NCBI RefSeq assembly: GCF_003130585.1
Contig: NZ_QFKX01000004.1
Span: forward strand, 186,001-250,000
Reading direction: 5' to 3'
Length of the DNA stretch: 64,000 bases
Source: Brachybacterium endophyticum
GTDB taxonomy: Bacteria > Actinomycetota > Actinomycetes > Actinomycetales > Dermabacteraceae
How positions within the stretch are numbered: the stretch's first letter is position 1; each line of letters opens with the position of its first letter. The notes under the pieces were generated by a model. The model ran no database searches. It saw only the letters and a list, made by a program, of their open reading frames with translations, and was not told where the DNA came from. Positions 45,321-56,876 of this stretch are shown here, one piece after another. A program made the translations under genes and the position numbers.

Positions 45321-46500
45321 TCAGCCCGTCCGCACCCGCAGCACGCGGTCGCCGTCGGGATGCGGGTCACCGCGGCCGTCCGTGGTGTTCGTCAGGAGCA
45401 GCAGCGAGCCGTCGGCGGCCACGGCGACGTCACGCAGGCGTCCCAGCTCGCCGACGAGGTGCTCGGTCGCGGAGGACGTGTCCCGCAGCGGGATCTCGCG
45501 GAGCCGCTCCCCGCGCAGGTTCGCGATCCAGATCGACCCGTCGACGACGGCCATGCCGCTGGGACTGGCCTCGGCAGGCGACCATTGCTGCAGGGGGATC
45601 CACGAAGCGGTCGTCGTGGGCGATGCCCTCGACGACGGGACAGCCGTAGTTCCCGCCGGCCTCGATCAGGTTGAGCTCGTCCCAGGTGTCCTGCCCGAAC
45701 TCGCTGGCGTACAGCGTCCCCTCCTCGTCCCACGCGAGTCCCTGGGGATTGCGGTGCCCGTAGCTGTAGACCGGGGACCCCTCGAACGGGTTGTCCTGCG
45801 GCACCCCGCCGTCCGGCGTGAGCCGCAGGATCGTGCCCGGGAGCGAGTCGCGCTGCTGCGCGCCGGCGCTGTTCCCTGCGTCGCCCACGGTCACGTACAG
45901 CATGCCGTCGGGCCCGACGGCGATCCTCCCGCCGTTGTGGACGCTCGCCGCCGGGATCCCGTCGAGGATCGTCTCCGACTCCCCCAGCCCGAGGGCGCCG
46001 GGCTCGCCCGTCAGCTCGTAGCGCTCGATGCGGTTCTCCTCACCCGCGGTCGAGTAGGCGTAGAGATGGCCGTCGCGGGCGGCGATGCCCAGGAGCCCGC
46101 CCTCCCCCATCGGGGTGACGCCCTCGATCGTCCCGACCTCGCGCAGGTCGCCGTCGGTCGAGAGCTCGAGGATGCGACCCGAGTCCCGTTCGCTGATCAG
46201 CGTCCTCTCCCCGTCCACGGCGAGGGACCAGGGCGCCTCGAGGCCTGAGCCGAGCGTGGTGACGTCCACGTCGCGGGAGCCCTGGGCGCTGGTCGCCGAG
46301 GCCGCCGTCCGGGTGGGCTCCCCCGGCGATGTCCGATCGGGATCGCCCGTGCAGCCCAGCAGGACGCTCGCGGCCAAGAGGGGCGTGAGCAGGACCGATG
46401 CCACGCGGCGGCGCGGCCCGGCGGGAAGGCCGACGCCCTCGGGGCCGGCCTTCGCACCGCTCGTGGTCAGGAGCGCGCGCGCTTCGGCCCCGGTGTCCAT
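45321..46500 (-). pseudogene. PQQ-type sugar dehydrogenase lipoprotein, frameshifted
   Basis: A secreted six-bladed beta-propeller of the glucose/sorbosone dehydrogenase family. The first about 302 codons read from 46500: a basic start, a signal peptide ending in the lipobox VLLGC, then LISERDSGRILEL, GEGGLLGIA, VHNGGRIAVG and YGHRNPQGLAWD. After FVDP the frame breaks at a run of five G at 45593-45597. With four G the reading continues as DPLQQWSPAEASPSGMAVVDG into the rest of the domain, to the stop at 45321, giving 392 residues. The start overlaps the lysR end by 34 bases, so a start further in is possible. Confidence 0.85.
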
Positions 46501-47426
46501 GGCGACAACTGTAGGCCGGGCGTCTTGGGTTCGGGAGTCTCCCGTGACATCCCGATCGGCCCCTGCTCGGTGGAGGCCGCGAGACGGGCAGCGGTCCGCG
46601 CGATCCGCGCGACCTGCGGGGACGTGCTGGTGGCGGGCCACGCGAGCACGGTGGTCAGCGGCGGTGCGTCGACGACCGGCACGGCGACGTGCTCGGGCCA
46701 CTGCCAGGCCCTGCTCGAGGCGGGGATCAGCAGGAGGCAGGTGCCGAGGGCCACCCGCTGGGCGATGTCGGTCTGGGTGTGCACCTCGGGGCCGGGGCCC
46801 TCCGGGTAGGTGCCGTCCAGACGCGGCCAGCGCGCCATCGGCAGGTCGGGGACGTCGGTCACCTCTGCCAGGGTGAGCTCGACGGAACGGGCGAGAGGAT
46901 GCGCGGCGGGGACGATCGCGACCTGGTTCTCGGTCAGCAGCTCCTCGGCGTCGAAGCCGTCGAGGTCGTCGACGGGGCGGTGCATGAGCGCCACGTCGGC
47001 CGCGCCCGTGCGCAGCAGGCCGGCCTGCTCCCCCACCTCGCACAGCAGCACCTCGAGCGGCGGCAGGTCGGACTGTGCGGCGCACTCCTCGAGCAGCCGC
47101 TGCAAGAGCTGGTGGGAGGCACCGGCCTTGGTCGCGAGCACGAGCGATCGCTCGGAGGCGCCCGCGCGCCGAGCGCGGCGGACCGCTGCGGTCATCGCGT
47201 CCAGCGCGGGCCCGGCCTCACGCTGCAACACCCTGCCGGCCTCGGTGAGCGCGACCCCGCGCCGGTCCCTCTCGAACAGCTGGACGCCCAGGCGGCTCTC
47301 GATCCGACGGATCGCGCGGGACAGCGGCGGCTGGGCGATGCCGAGTCGCTCGGCCGCGCGACCGAAGTGGAGCTCCTCGGCGACGGCCGAGAAGTAGCGC
47401 AGCTCGCGGACCTCCAGTTCGTCCAT
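46467..47426 (-). CDS. LysR-family transcriptional regulator
   Basis: A 319-residue regulator with the N-terminal winged helix (residues 1-60, AERLGIAQPPLSRAIRRIE) and a periplasmic-binding-like effector domain (about 90-295), then a Pro-rich tail. The ATG at 47426 lies six bases after TAGGAT, so the message should be leaderless. It is divergent from the SDR gene with a perfect LysR palindrome between them, so it probably controls that gene and itself. Confidence 0.93.
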   Translation of the reverse strand: MDELEVRELRYFSAVAEELHFGRAAERLGIAQPPLSRAIRRIESRLGVQLFERDRRGVALTEAGRVLQREAGPALDAMTAAVRRARRAGASERSLVLATKAGASHQLLQRLLEECAAQSDLPPLEVLLCEVGEQAGLLRTGAADVALMHRPVDDLDGFDAEELLTENQVAIVPAAHPLARSVELTLAEVTDVPDLPMARWPRLDGTYPEGPGPEVHTQTDIAQRVALGTCLLLIPASSRAWQWPEHVAVPVVDAPPLTTVLAWPATSTSPQVARIARTAARLAASTEQGPIGMSRETPEPKTPGLQLSPWTPGPKRARS

Positions 47427-47432
47427 GCGGTC

Positions 47433-47438
47433 ATCCTA
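47433..47438 (-). promoter_or_regulatory. -10 element of lysR (leaderless)
   Basis: TAGGAT on the minus strand, six bases before the ATG at 47426. The LysR palindrome at 47447-47463 covers the region where its -35 would be. Confidence 0.55.
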
Positions 47439-47446
47439 GTGCTGTC

Positions 47447-47463
47447 GATACCGCACAGGTATC
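47447..47463. promoter_or_regulatory. LysR-type operator
   Basis: GATACC-GCACA-GGTATC is a perfect 17-base inverted repeat holding the ATAC-N7-GTAT core, the T-N11-A form bound by LysR proteins, placed midway in the 93-base gap between lysR and the SDR gene. Confidence 0.8.
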
Positions 47464-47519
47464 ACAGGCCACCCGATCGGTCCTGGACGGCATGTGCCGC
47501 CCTCCCGAGGATGGTGAGC

Positions 47520-48236
47520 ATGAACGAGACGAGGACTGCGCTGGTGACCGGCGCGAACAAGGGAATAGGTTTCGCCATCGCCCGGGGGCTCGGGACCGCC
47601 GGCTTACGGGTCGGCATCGGAGCGCGGGACGAGGAGAAGCGCGAGGCAGCCGTCGCGTCGCTGCGCGAGGAGGGACTCGACGCGTTCGGCGTCGCCCTCG
47701 ACGTCACCTCCTCCGAGAGCGTGGACGCCGCCGCGGATGCCCTCGAGAAGGAGGCGGGCACGCTGGACGTGCTCGTGAACAATGCCGGGATCGCGGGACG
47801 CACCGACGGCGGCGCCCAGGACCCCACCACCCTGGACCTCGATGTGCTGCGCACCGTGCTGGAGACCAACGTGTACGGCGTCGTGCGGGTGACCAACGCG
47901 ATGCTGCCCCTGCTGCGCCGCTCGGCATCACCCCGGATCGTCAACATGTCGAGCTCCATGGGCTCCCTGACCCTGCAGGCCGGCCCGCGGATGGCCGCCT
48001 ACGCACCCTCCAAGACCATGCTCAACAGCATCACGGCCCAGTACGCCCGCAGCTTCGCCGGGACGCCCGTCATCATCAACGCCGTCTCCCCCGGCCTCGT
48101 CTCCACGGATTTCACCGGCAACGGCGAGGGCCGTACCCCGGAGGCCGGCGCAGCCGTCGCGCTGCGGCTCGCCGCACTGCCCGACGACGGCCCCCGTGGG
48201 GGCTTCTACGACGACGACGGAGAGATCCCCTGGTGA
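47520..48236 (+). CDS. Short-chain dehydrogenase/reductase
   Basis: A 238-residue NAD(P)-dependent SDR. The cofactor loop is TGANKGIGFAIA, followed by NNAGIAGRT, the catalytic Ser in NMSSSMGS and the YAPSK pair of Tyr and Lys, a plain classical SDR active site. The plant-carbonyl-reductase-like start (TGANKGIG) hints at a carbonyl reductase. The substrate is unknown. An ATG at 47511 in the same frame is an alternative start. GAGG suits 47520. Confidence 0.92.
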   Translation: MNETRTALVTGANKGIGFAIARGLGTAGLRVGIGARDEEKREAAVASLREEGLDAFGVALDVTSSESVDAAADALEKEAGTLDVLVNNAGIAGRTDGGAQDPTTLDLDVLRTVLETNVYGVVRVTNAMLPLLRRSASPRIVNMSSSMGSLTLQAGPRMAAYAPSKTMLNSITAQYARSFAGTPVIINAVSPGLVSTDFTGNGEGRTPEAGAAVALRLAALPDDGPRGGFYDDDGEIPW

Positions 48237-48273
48237 TGCCGCCGGGCGGTGCCGGACTCCGCCTGCATCCACC

Positions 48274-48696
48274 TCACGCCAGGATGAGGCAGGTCGTGGT
48301 GGCGTGGCCGACGAGCTTCCCGTGCTCGTCCAGCACCCGGCCCTCGGCGACGGCGGTGCGTCGACCGACGTGGACGGTGTGCCCCTCGCCGGTCAGCTGC
48401 CGGCCGTCCAGTGCGACGCCGCGGACGTAGTTCACCTTCAGCTCCAGGGTCGTGTAGCTCGTGTCTGCGGGCAGGGTCGAGTGGACCGCGCATCCCATCA
48501 CAGAGTCCAGCAGGGTCGCGGTCACGCCCCCGTGCACGGTGCCCTGGGGGTTGGCGAAGTCCGGCTGCGTCGTCACCGTCATCGCGACACGGCCGTGCTC
48601 GACCTCGGTGACGCGGATGCCGAGCAGGCGACGGATCGACGGGACGTCGTCGCCCTCGTGCTCCATGACCCAGCGCAGCTGCTCCAGGCCGGTCAT
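48274..48696 (-). CDS. PaaI-type hotdog thioesterase
   Basis: A 140-residue acyl-CoA thioesterase-like protein of the hotdog fold. The core motif QGTVHGGVTATLLDSVMG holds the His-Gly-Gly stretch of the family, with the KVNYVRGV strand after it. The acyl substrate cannot be told from sequence. It converges on the SDR gene with 37 bases between stops. Confidence 0.9.
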   Translation of the reverse strand: MTGLEQLRWVMEHEGDDVPSIRRLLGIRVTEVEHGRVAMTVTTQPDFANPQGTVHGGVTATLLDSVMGCAVHSTLPADTSYTTLELKVNYVRGVALDGRQLTGEGHTVHVGRRTAVAEGRVLDEHGKLVGHATTTCLILA

Positions 48697-48801
48697 GGTG
48701 CTGGGATCGGGGCTGTGGTCATGGAGCGCTCCGTTCGTTCGAGGGGTCGGTTGCGGGCTCGTCGGCGTCCGCGAGCAGGGCTCGCGCGCCGGGACGTCAC
48801 G

Positions 48802-48835
48802 AGCGCCCCGCCGGGCCGGAGCCTGACGGGGCGCT
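48802..48835. terminator. Hairpin after acnA
   Basis: AGCGCCCCG (48802-48810) pairs with CGGGGCGCT (48827-48835) around a 16-base loop, 65 bases beyond the acnA stop. Probable terminator of acnA. Confidence 0.55.
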
Positions 48836-48899
48836 GGTGGTCGAAGCGGGGACGCCGACGGTGCGCGTCAGCGGGTGGGCCGCTCCGGGATCGTGCCGA

Positions 48900-51689
<2,790 letters not shown>

Positions 51690-51841
51690 GGAGCGCAACT
51701 CCTTCGATTGTGGGGCGTGTCGCCATCGTAATCCGCAGGGGCGTGCGGATCCGGTGGCTCGCAGTGCTCGACGACTCGCAGCAGGTCCGCCCCTCCGGGG
51801 GCCTCCGGGGAGCGTCGGGCGCTCCGCGTCCGGACCTTTTC

Positions 51842-51855
51842 TCTTGACGTCAAGA
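51842..51855. promoter_or_regulatory. 14-base perfect palindrome upstream of acnA
   Basis: TCTTGACGTCAAGA lies in an AT-rich pocket (ATAAATATATC follows on the plus strand) within the 174 bases before acnA, right after the stop of the RNA methyltransferase gene. It looks like a MarR-family site. Streptomyces TamR is recalled to bind related sequences at aconitase and other TCA genes. Confidence 0.6.
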
Positions 51856-51863
51856 TAAATATA

Positions 51864-53195
51864 TCATGACGCGGGCGTCAGGACCGCCACCGACTCGATG
51901 TGATGGGTGTGCGGGAACAGATCGAAGGCCCTCAGGTCCTCGATGCGCCAGCCGGACTCCTCTGCCACGTGTAGGTCCCGGGCGAGGGTCGAGGGTTCGC
52001 AGGAGACGTAGACGATCCGTTCGCGGGTGCGCTCGCACAGCAGCCCCATCAGCTCGGGACCGAGACCCGCTCGCGGAGGGTCGACGACCACGCGATCGGC
52101 TCCGGCGCCCTGGGCGCGGACCCAGTCGGTCACGTCGCCGGTCTCGGCGCTCGCCTGCGGAGTCTCGGCGAGGTTCTCGGCAGCGAGGGCTCCGGCGCGC
52201 TTGTCCCCCTCCACGCTCAGCACCCGGCCGGCCGCGCCGACCTCGTCGGCGATCGCGGAGGCGAAGAGCCCGACGCCGCCGAAGAGGTCCCAGACCGTCT
52301 CGCCCTCGTGGGCCTCCAGGAGTCGCAGCACCACGGTGGTGAGCACCTCGGGCGCCTGGCGGTGCACCTGCCAGAAACCCGTGGCGCCGACGCGGAAACG
52401 ACGCCCCTGGACCTCCTCGGTCACCATGCCGTCACCCTGCAGGGGCGTCAGCCCCCCGGAGCCCAGGACCGCGAGGTCGACGTCCTCCAGACCCGCGGGC
52501 ACCGTCACCTCGCGCGCATCCAGGCGCTCCCCCACGAGCACGACGGCGGGGCGCCCCGTGGAGGGTGCGACGGCGTCCACGGCCTCCACGCCCGGCGCGT
52601 ACTCGAGCTCGGGCAGGCCGAGGCCACGGATCTCGTCGGCCGCCAGGGGGTTCTCCCCCACCGGGCGGACCTCGTGGGAGCGCCAGCCGCGCATCCCCAG
52701 CAGCCCGTCGCTCCCGCGGGTCAGCCGCACACGAGTGCGCCAGCCCAGCCCGTCGGTGTCGTGGGGCGCGGGCTCGACCTGGGCTTCCTGGACCTCGAAG
52801 GTGCTCACCCCCGCGCGGGTCAGGAGATCCTGCAGCACCTCCGTGGCGAGTCGACGCTGGGCGTGCAGACCGATGTGCGCCCACTCCGCCCCGCCCACGC
52901 CGTCGGTCCCCGCCTGGGGCCACACGCTGGGCACCCGGTCGGGGCTGGGATCGAGGATCTCGAGGGTCTCGGCCCGCCAGAACCGGGCCTTGGCCGAGTT
53001 GCGGGAGTCCTCGAGCAGACGGGCGACGACGGTCTCCCCGGGCACGGCGCCGCGCACGAAGACCACCCGGCCCTCGTGCCGGGCGACGAAGGTGCCGCCC
53101 GCGGCCGGGGCCCCGACCGTCAGCGTGAGCAGCCTGCCGAGAGCCGTCCGCTCGGGCTCGGCGTTCGTCGCGCGCCCCCGGTTCTCCCGTGCCAT
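51864..53195 (-). CDS. TrmA/RlmD-family RNA uracil-5 methyltransferase
   Basis: A 443-residue SAM-dependent enzyme that methylates uridine in rRNA or tRNA. It has an N-terminal TRAM domain (about 20-85), the SAM-binding DLFGGVGLF, the catalytic region VDPPRAGLGP and the nucleophile Cys in YVSCEPSTLARDL. The [4Fe-4S] cysteine set of E. coli RlmD is absent, as usual for this actinobacterial group. RNA target unknown. The start at 53195 follows GGTGAGG. Confidence 0.92.
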   Translation of the reverse strand: MARENRGRATNAEPERTALGRLLTLTVGAPAAGGTFVARHEGRVVFVRGAVPGETVVARLLEDSRNSAKARFWRAETLEILDPSPDRVPSVWPQAGTDGVGGAEWAHIGLHAQRRLATEVLQDLLTRAGVSTFEVQEAQVEPAPHDTDGLGWRTRVRLTRGSDGLLGMRGWRSHEVRPVGENPLAADEIRGLGLPELEYAPGVEAVDAVAPSTGRPAVVLVGERLDAREVTVPAGLEDVDLAVLGSGGLTPLQGDGMVTEEVQGRRFRVGATGFWQVHRQAPEVLTTVVLRLLEAHEGETVWDLFGGVGLFASAIADEVGAAGRVLSVEGDKRAGALAAENLAETPQASAETGDVTDWVRAQGAGADRVVVDPPRAGLGPELMGLLCERTRERIVYVSCEPSTLARDLHVAEESGWRIEDLRAFDLFPHTHHIESVAVLTPAS

Positions 53196-53200
53196 CGTCC

Positions 53201-55399
53201 TCACCTTTCCGGGAGCCCTGAGCTCCTCGCGTGCTCGCGCGCCCGGCGGGCGCTGCGGTGGTCCTCGGTGGTCGCCGGCGTGCTGCCGGCCCGCGGTGGT
53301 GCGCCCCGGGCCGGTCCGGCGTCCCGCCCGAGCTGCCACGGCACGCTCGCGACGACGACCCGCGGCAGATGCGCGAGCCGGTCGCCGAGACGGCGCACGG
53401 AGTGGTTGTGCAGGGGCGAGAGCCACCAGTGTCCCACCAGGAACAGGGGGAGATAGACGATCACGACGTCACGGGGGTTGCGCGAGAGCAGACTGCGCAC
53501 GTGGGCGAGCACCGGGGAGCTGATGTCCCGATAGGGAGAGTAGAGCACGCGCAGGGGGACCTGGGCACCGAGACGGTGCCAGCGCTCGACCGCCGCGCGG
53601 GTGTCCGCCTCCTCGTCGTGGACCGCCACCGCCTCGAGGGTCGTGTGCCGGGCCGCCGAGGCGACGGAGAGGGCGCGCATCGTCGGCCGGTCCAGCCCCG
53701 AGACCAGCACGATCCCGTGGGAGCGCGAGGGACGCGCGGTGCCCTCGTCGCCCGCGCCGGGGAGGTGGGGTCCGAGAACGGGCGCCGACCCGAGCTCCCG
53801 CTCCCCGAGGGCCGTGCCGGGGCCGACGTCGGCGCCTGCCGCCGCGTCAGCACCTGCCGCCTCGTCGGCGCCCTCGCCCGTGGCGGGGATCGTGAGCTGG
53901 GCGCGCACGGAGGCGTAGTGGCGTTCGATGAGGGTCATCAGCCCCCACAGCAGTGCGATGATCACCAGCGCGGCCCAGGCGCCGTGCATGAACTTGGTGG
54001 TGACCACGATCAGCAGCACGGTGGCGACGACGACGAAGCCGATCACGTTGACGACCCGTCGCAGACGCAGGGTGCGGCGCATCCCGCCGCGGATCTCGAG
54101 TCGGATGGCCCGCGTGAAGTGCCGGACCATGCCGAGCTGGCCCAGGCTGAAGCTCAGGAAGACCCCGACGATGTACATCTGGATCAGCACGCTCACCCGC
54201 GCGCCGGTCCACCACACCAGCAGCGCGGACGCCGCCGCCAGCAGGATGATCCCGTTGGAGTAGGCCAGGCGGTCCCCGCGCACGCGCATCTGCTTGGGGA
54301 AGCTGCCCGCGGCGGCGAGCACGCTCGCGAGATTCGGGAAGCCGTTGAACGCCGTGTTCGCGGCGATGAACAGGACCACACCGGTCACGGCGGTGACCGC
54401 ATAGAACAGCGCCGACCCCGGGGCGGAGAGCGCCTCGGCGATCTGACCGATCACGGGCAGCTGCTGATAGCCGGGCACCGGTGCGCCGCCGCGGGTGAGC
54501 TCGTGCGCCGGGTCCTCGACGTACTTCACGCCGGTGCGGGCCGCGAGGGCGATGATCCCGAGCACCATCACCGAGGAGATCGCCCCCAGGGCGATCAGCA
54601 CGAGGCCCGCGTTGCGCGCCTTGGGCGGACGGAACGAGGGCACCCCGTTGCCGATCGCCTCCACGCCCGTGAGCGCGGCACTGCCGCTCGAGAACGCCCG
54701 CAGCACCAGCAGCGCACCACCGAAGGCGGTGAGCCCGTGGGAGAAGCCGGGGTCGGCCACGAGCTCCAGATCGGCACTGGGGGCCCTGCCGAGACCACCC
54801 GTCAGCGACTGCACCGCGCCCAGCACGATCAGCACGCCGATCGCGGCGATGAACAGGTAGACGGGGATCGCCAGGAGCGCGCTGGACTGACGCACCCCGC
54901 GCAGGTTCACCAGCGCGATCAGTGCGATCAGCCCCAGCGCGACCCACATCTCGTGGTGGTGCAGGACGCGCAGGATGCCCGAGGAGTAGTTCGCGGCCTG
55001 CGCGACCGAGACCGCGACGGTCAGGGCGTAGTCCACCAGCAGCGCGGAGCCGACCAGCCTGCCGGCACCGCGGTGGAGGTTCCGGCGCACCACCTCGTAG
55101 TCGCCGCCGCCCCCGGGGTACTCCCGGACCGTGTTCAGCCCGGTGAGGACCACGACGGCCATCAGCAGCACGACGGCCACGGCGACCCACCAGCTGATGA
55201 CGTACCCGGTCACACCGGCCAGGGCGAGCGTGAGCAGGATCTGGTCCGGGGCATAGGCGACCGAGCTCAGCGCGTCCGAGGAGAAGGTCGGCAGCGCGAG
55301 CCGTTTGGGCAGCCGTTCGCGGGACAGACGGTCCGTCGCGAAGGCGCGCCCGAGGACGAGTCGCTTGAGCGCTCCGGATGGGCCAGGCACGGCGTCCAC
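53201..55399 (-). CDS. KimA-like potassium importer (APC/KUP superfamily)
   Basis: A membrane transporter of 732 residues with about 12 helices in the first 500 and a soluble C-terminal region. Segments such as SSDALSSVAYAPDQILL, REYPGGGGDYEV, LTGVEAIGNGVPSFR and VRGDRLAYSNGI are close to B. subtilis KimA, a proton-coupled, high-affinity K+ importer inhibited by c-di-AMP. The C-terminal domain (about 560-690) resembles its USP-like cytoplasmic domain. GTG 55399 or GTG 55390 may be the start. The second fits a leaderless message seven bases after TAGAGT. Two RCK proteins are divergent. Confidence 0.85.
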   Translation of the reverse strand: MDAVPGPSGALKRLVLGRAFATDRLSRERLPKRLALPTFSSDALSSVAYAPDQILLTLALAGVTGYVISWWVAVAVVLLMAVVVLTGLNTVREYPGGGGDYEVVRRNLHRGAGRLVGSALLVDYALTVAVSVAQAANYSSGILRVLHHHEMWVALGLIALIALVNLRGVRQSSALLAIPVYLFIAAIGVLIVLGAVQSLTGGLGRAPSADLELVADPGFSHGLTAFGGALLVLRAFSSGSAALTGVEAIGNGVPSFRPPKARNAGLVLIALGAISSVMVLGIIALAARTGVKYVEDPAHELTRGGAPVPGYQQLPVIGQIAEALSAPGSALFYAVTAVTGVVLFIAANTAFNGFPNLASVLAAAGSFPKQMRVRGDRLAYSNGIILLAAASALLVWWTGARVSVLIQMYIVGVFLSFSLGQLGMVRHFTRAIRLEIRGGMRRTLRLRRVVNVIGFVVVATVLLIVVTTKFMHGAWAALVIIALLWGLMTLIERHYASVRAQLTIPATGEGADEAAGADAAAGADVGPGTALGERELGSAPVLGPHLPGAGDEGTARPSRSHGIVLVSGLDRPTMRALSVASAARHTTLEAVAVHDEEADTRAAVERWHRLGAQVPLRVLYSPYRDISSPVLAHVRSLLSRNPRDVVIVYLPLFLVGHWWLSPLHNHSVRRLGDRLAHLPRVVVASVPWQLGRDAGPARGAPPRAGSTPATTEDHRSARRAREHARSSGLPER

Positions 55400-55403
55400 T
55401 CTA
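55398..55403 (-). promoter_or_regulatory. -10 element of the KimA-like gene
   Basis: TAGAGT on the minus strand, seven bases before the GTG at 55390, overlapping the GTG at 55399. The spacing favours a leaderless start at 55390. Confidence 0.45.
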
Positions 55404-55443
55404 CTGGCGCCGGAGCCCACTGAGATCCACGTGCCGGGCGGTC

Positions 55444-55449
55444 TATCGT
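55444..55449 (+). promoter_or_regulatory. -10 element of the TrkA pair (leaderless)
   Basis: TATCGT lies six bases before the GTG at 55456. No ribosome site is present, so the first TrkA message should start at its codon. Confidence 0.55.
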
Positions 55450-55455
55450 GGCCCT

Positions 55456-56130
55456 GTGCACTTCGTGATCATGGGCTGCGGCCGAGTGGGGGCGATGCTC
55501 GCCCACAAGACTCTCGCCACCGGGCACGAGGTCACGGTGATCGACCGTGATCCCGTGTCCTTCCAGCGTCTGGGCCGGGACTTCCCGGGGCGCTGCGTGA
55601 CGGGCATCGGCTTCGACCGGGAGACCCTCGAGGAGGCCGACATCCGCTCCGCCGCCGGCTTCGCGGCGGTCTCCAGCGGTGACAACTCCAACATCATCGC
55701 CGCCCGGGTGGTGCGCGAGGAGTACGGCCTGCGCAACGTCGTGGCCCGCATCTACGACCCCCGGCGCGCCGAGGTGTACGAGCGCCTGGGGGTGGCGACC
55801 GTGGCGACGGTGCGCTGGACCAGCGCGCAGATGCTGGGGCGTCTGATCCCCGGGGCGGCGAGCCGCGAGTACCAGGACATCTCGGGGAAGGTCACGATGA
55901 TCGCGGTCGTGCCCGAGGGCTCCTGGATGGCGGTGCCGCTGACCCGCATCGAACAGGAGACGGAGGCACGGGTCGCGCTGCTGACGCGGCTCGGCGAGGG
56001 CGTCCTGCCGAACCCCACCACCCGGCTCCAGGAGGGCGACGTGCTGCACCTGATGGTCCCCACCGCTCGGCTGGCCGAGATCGAGAGCACGCTGACGCAC
56101 CCCCGCACCGTCGAGGAGGACGCACGATGA
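55456..56130 (+). CDS. TrkA-type K+ uptake regulator (CeoB-like), first of two
   Basis: A 224-residue cytoplasmic RCK protein that gates potassium transporters. The NAD(H)-binding loop is IMGCGRVGAML, followed by the acidic strand end VTVIDRD. A TrkA-C domain (about 140-220) ends the chain. The GTG at 55456 is chosen because it follows a -10 box by six bases and gives the usual VHFVIMGCGRVG start. It overlaps the second RCK gene (ATGA). It is divergent from the KimA-like gene, which supports potassium transport as its job. Confidence 0.93.
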   Translation: MHFVIMGCGRVGAMLAHKTLATGHEVTVIDRDPVSFQRLGRDFPGRCVTGIGFDRETLEEADIRSAAGFAAVSSGDNSNIIAARVVREEYGLRNVVARIYDPRRAEVYERLGVATVATVRWTSAQMLGRLIPGAASREYQDISGKVTMIAVVPEGSWMAVPLTRIEQETEARVALLTRLGEGVLPNPTTRLQEGDVLHLMVPTARLAEIESTLTHPRTVEEDAR

Positions 56131-56861
56131 GGGTCGTGATCATCGGAGCCGGCAGCGTCGGCCGCTCGATCGCGCGGGAGCTGCTGACCAAGGGTCGCTC
56201 GGTCACGCTCGTGGACCGGCAGGTCTCCCCCGAGAAGCGCTCCTCGGTGACGGGAGTGCAGTGGGTCGAGGGCGACGCGGCCGAGCTCGCCGTGCTCTCC
56301 GAGGCCGATGTGGCCGCCGCCGACGTCGTGGTCGCCGCGACCGGTGACGACAAGGTCAACCTGGTCGCCTCGATGCTCTCCAAGACCGAGTTCCTGGTGC
56401 CGCGCACGGTCGCCCGCGTCTCGCACCCCTCGAACGAGTGGATGTTCGGGGACATGTGGGGCGTGGACGTCGCGGTCTCGACACCGCGCACCATGACCGC
56501 ACTGGTCGAGGAGGCCGTGAGCGTCGGGCGCACGGTGAAGATCTTCAGCTTCTCCGGGTCGGGGACCGACATGGTGGAGATCACGATCCCCCGGCGCAGT
56601 CCCGTCGTCGGTCGGGCCGTCGGGTCCATGCGCTGGCCCGCGGCCTGCGTGCTGGTGGGCATCATCCGCGACGGTCAGCCGCTCGCGCCGAGCCCCCACG
56701 ACGGGCTCGAGGCCCACGACGAGCTGCTCTTCCTCGCCGAGGCCGGGAGCCTCTCCTCGCTCGAGCAGCTGCTGGCCCCGCCCAGCACCCCGGAGGATCC
56801 CGAGGAGCTCCCGAGCATCCGCGGTGACGAGAAGCCGGAGGCACGCGCCGAGGAGCGCTGA
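56127..56861 (+). CDS. TrkA-type K+ uptake regulator (CeoC-like), second of two
   Basis: A 244-residue RCK protein with the loop IIGAGSVGRSIA and VTLVDRQ, a TrkA-N domain to about 120 and a TrkA-C domain after it, with an acidic C-terminal tail. The tandem CeoB-CeoC pair probably forms a hetero-assembly. Its partner is most likely the KimA-like importer across the divergent promoter, since no TrkH/G gene is in the window. Confidence 0.92.
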   Translation: MRVVIIGAGSVGRSIARELLTKGRSVTLVDRQVSPEKRSSVTGVQWVEGDAAELAVLSEADVAAADVVVAATGDDKVNLVASMLSKTEFLVPRTVARVSHPSNEWMFGDMWGVDVAVSTPRTMTALVEEAVSVGRTVKIFSFSGSGTDMVEITIPRRSPVVGRAVGSMRWPAACVLVGIIRDGQPLAPSPHDGLEAHDELLFLAEAGSLSSLEQLLAPPSTPEDPEELPSIRGDEKPEARAEER

Positions 56862-56876
56862 AGCGCTCGCCTCGGA

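Noticed and set aside
48241-48265. Terminator between the SDR and thioesterase genes
   Set aside because: Only a five-pair stem with a nine-base loop; too weak to list.
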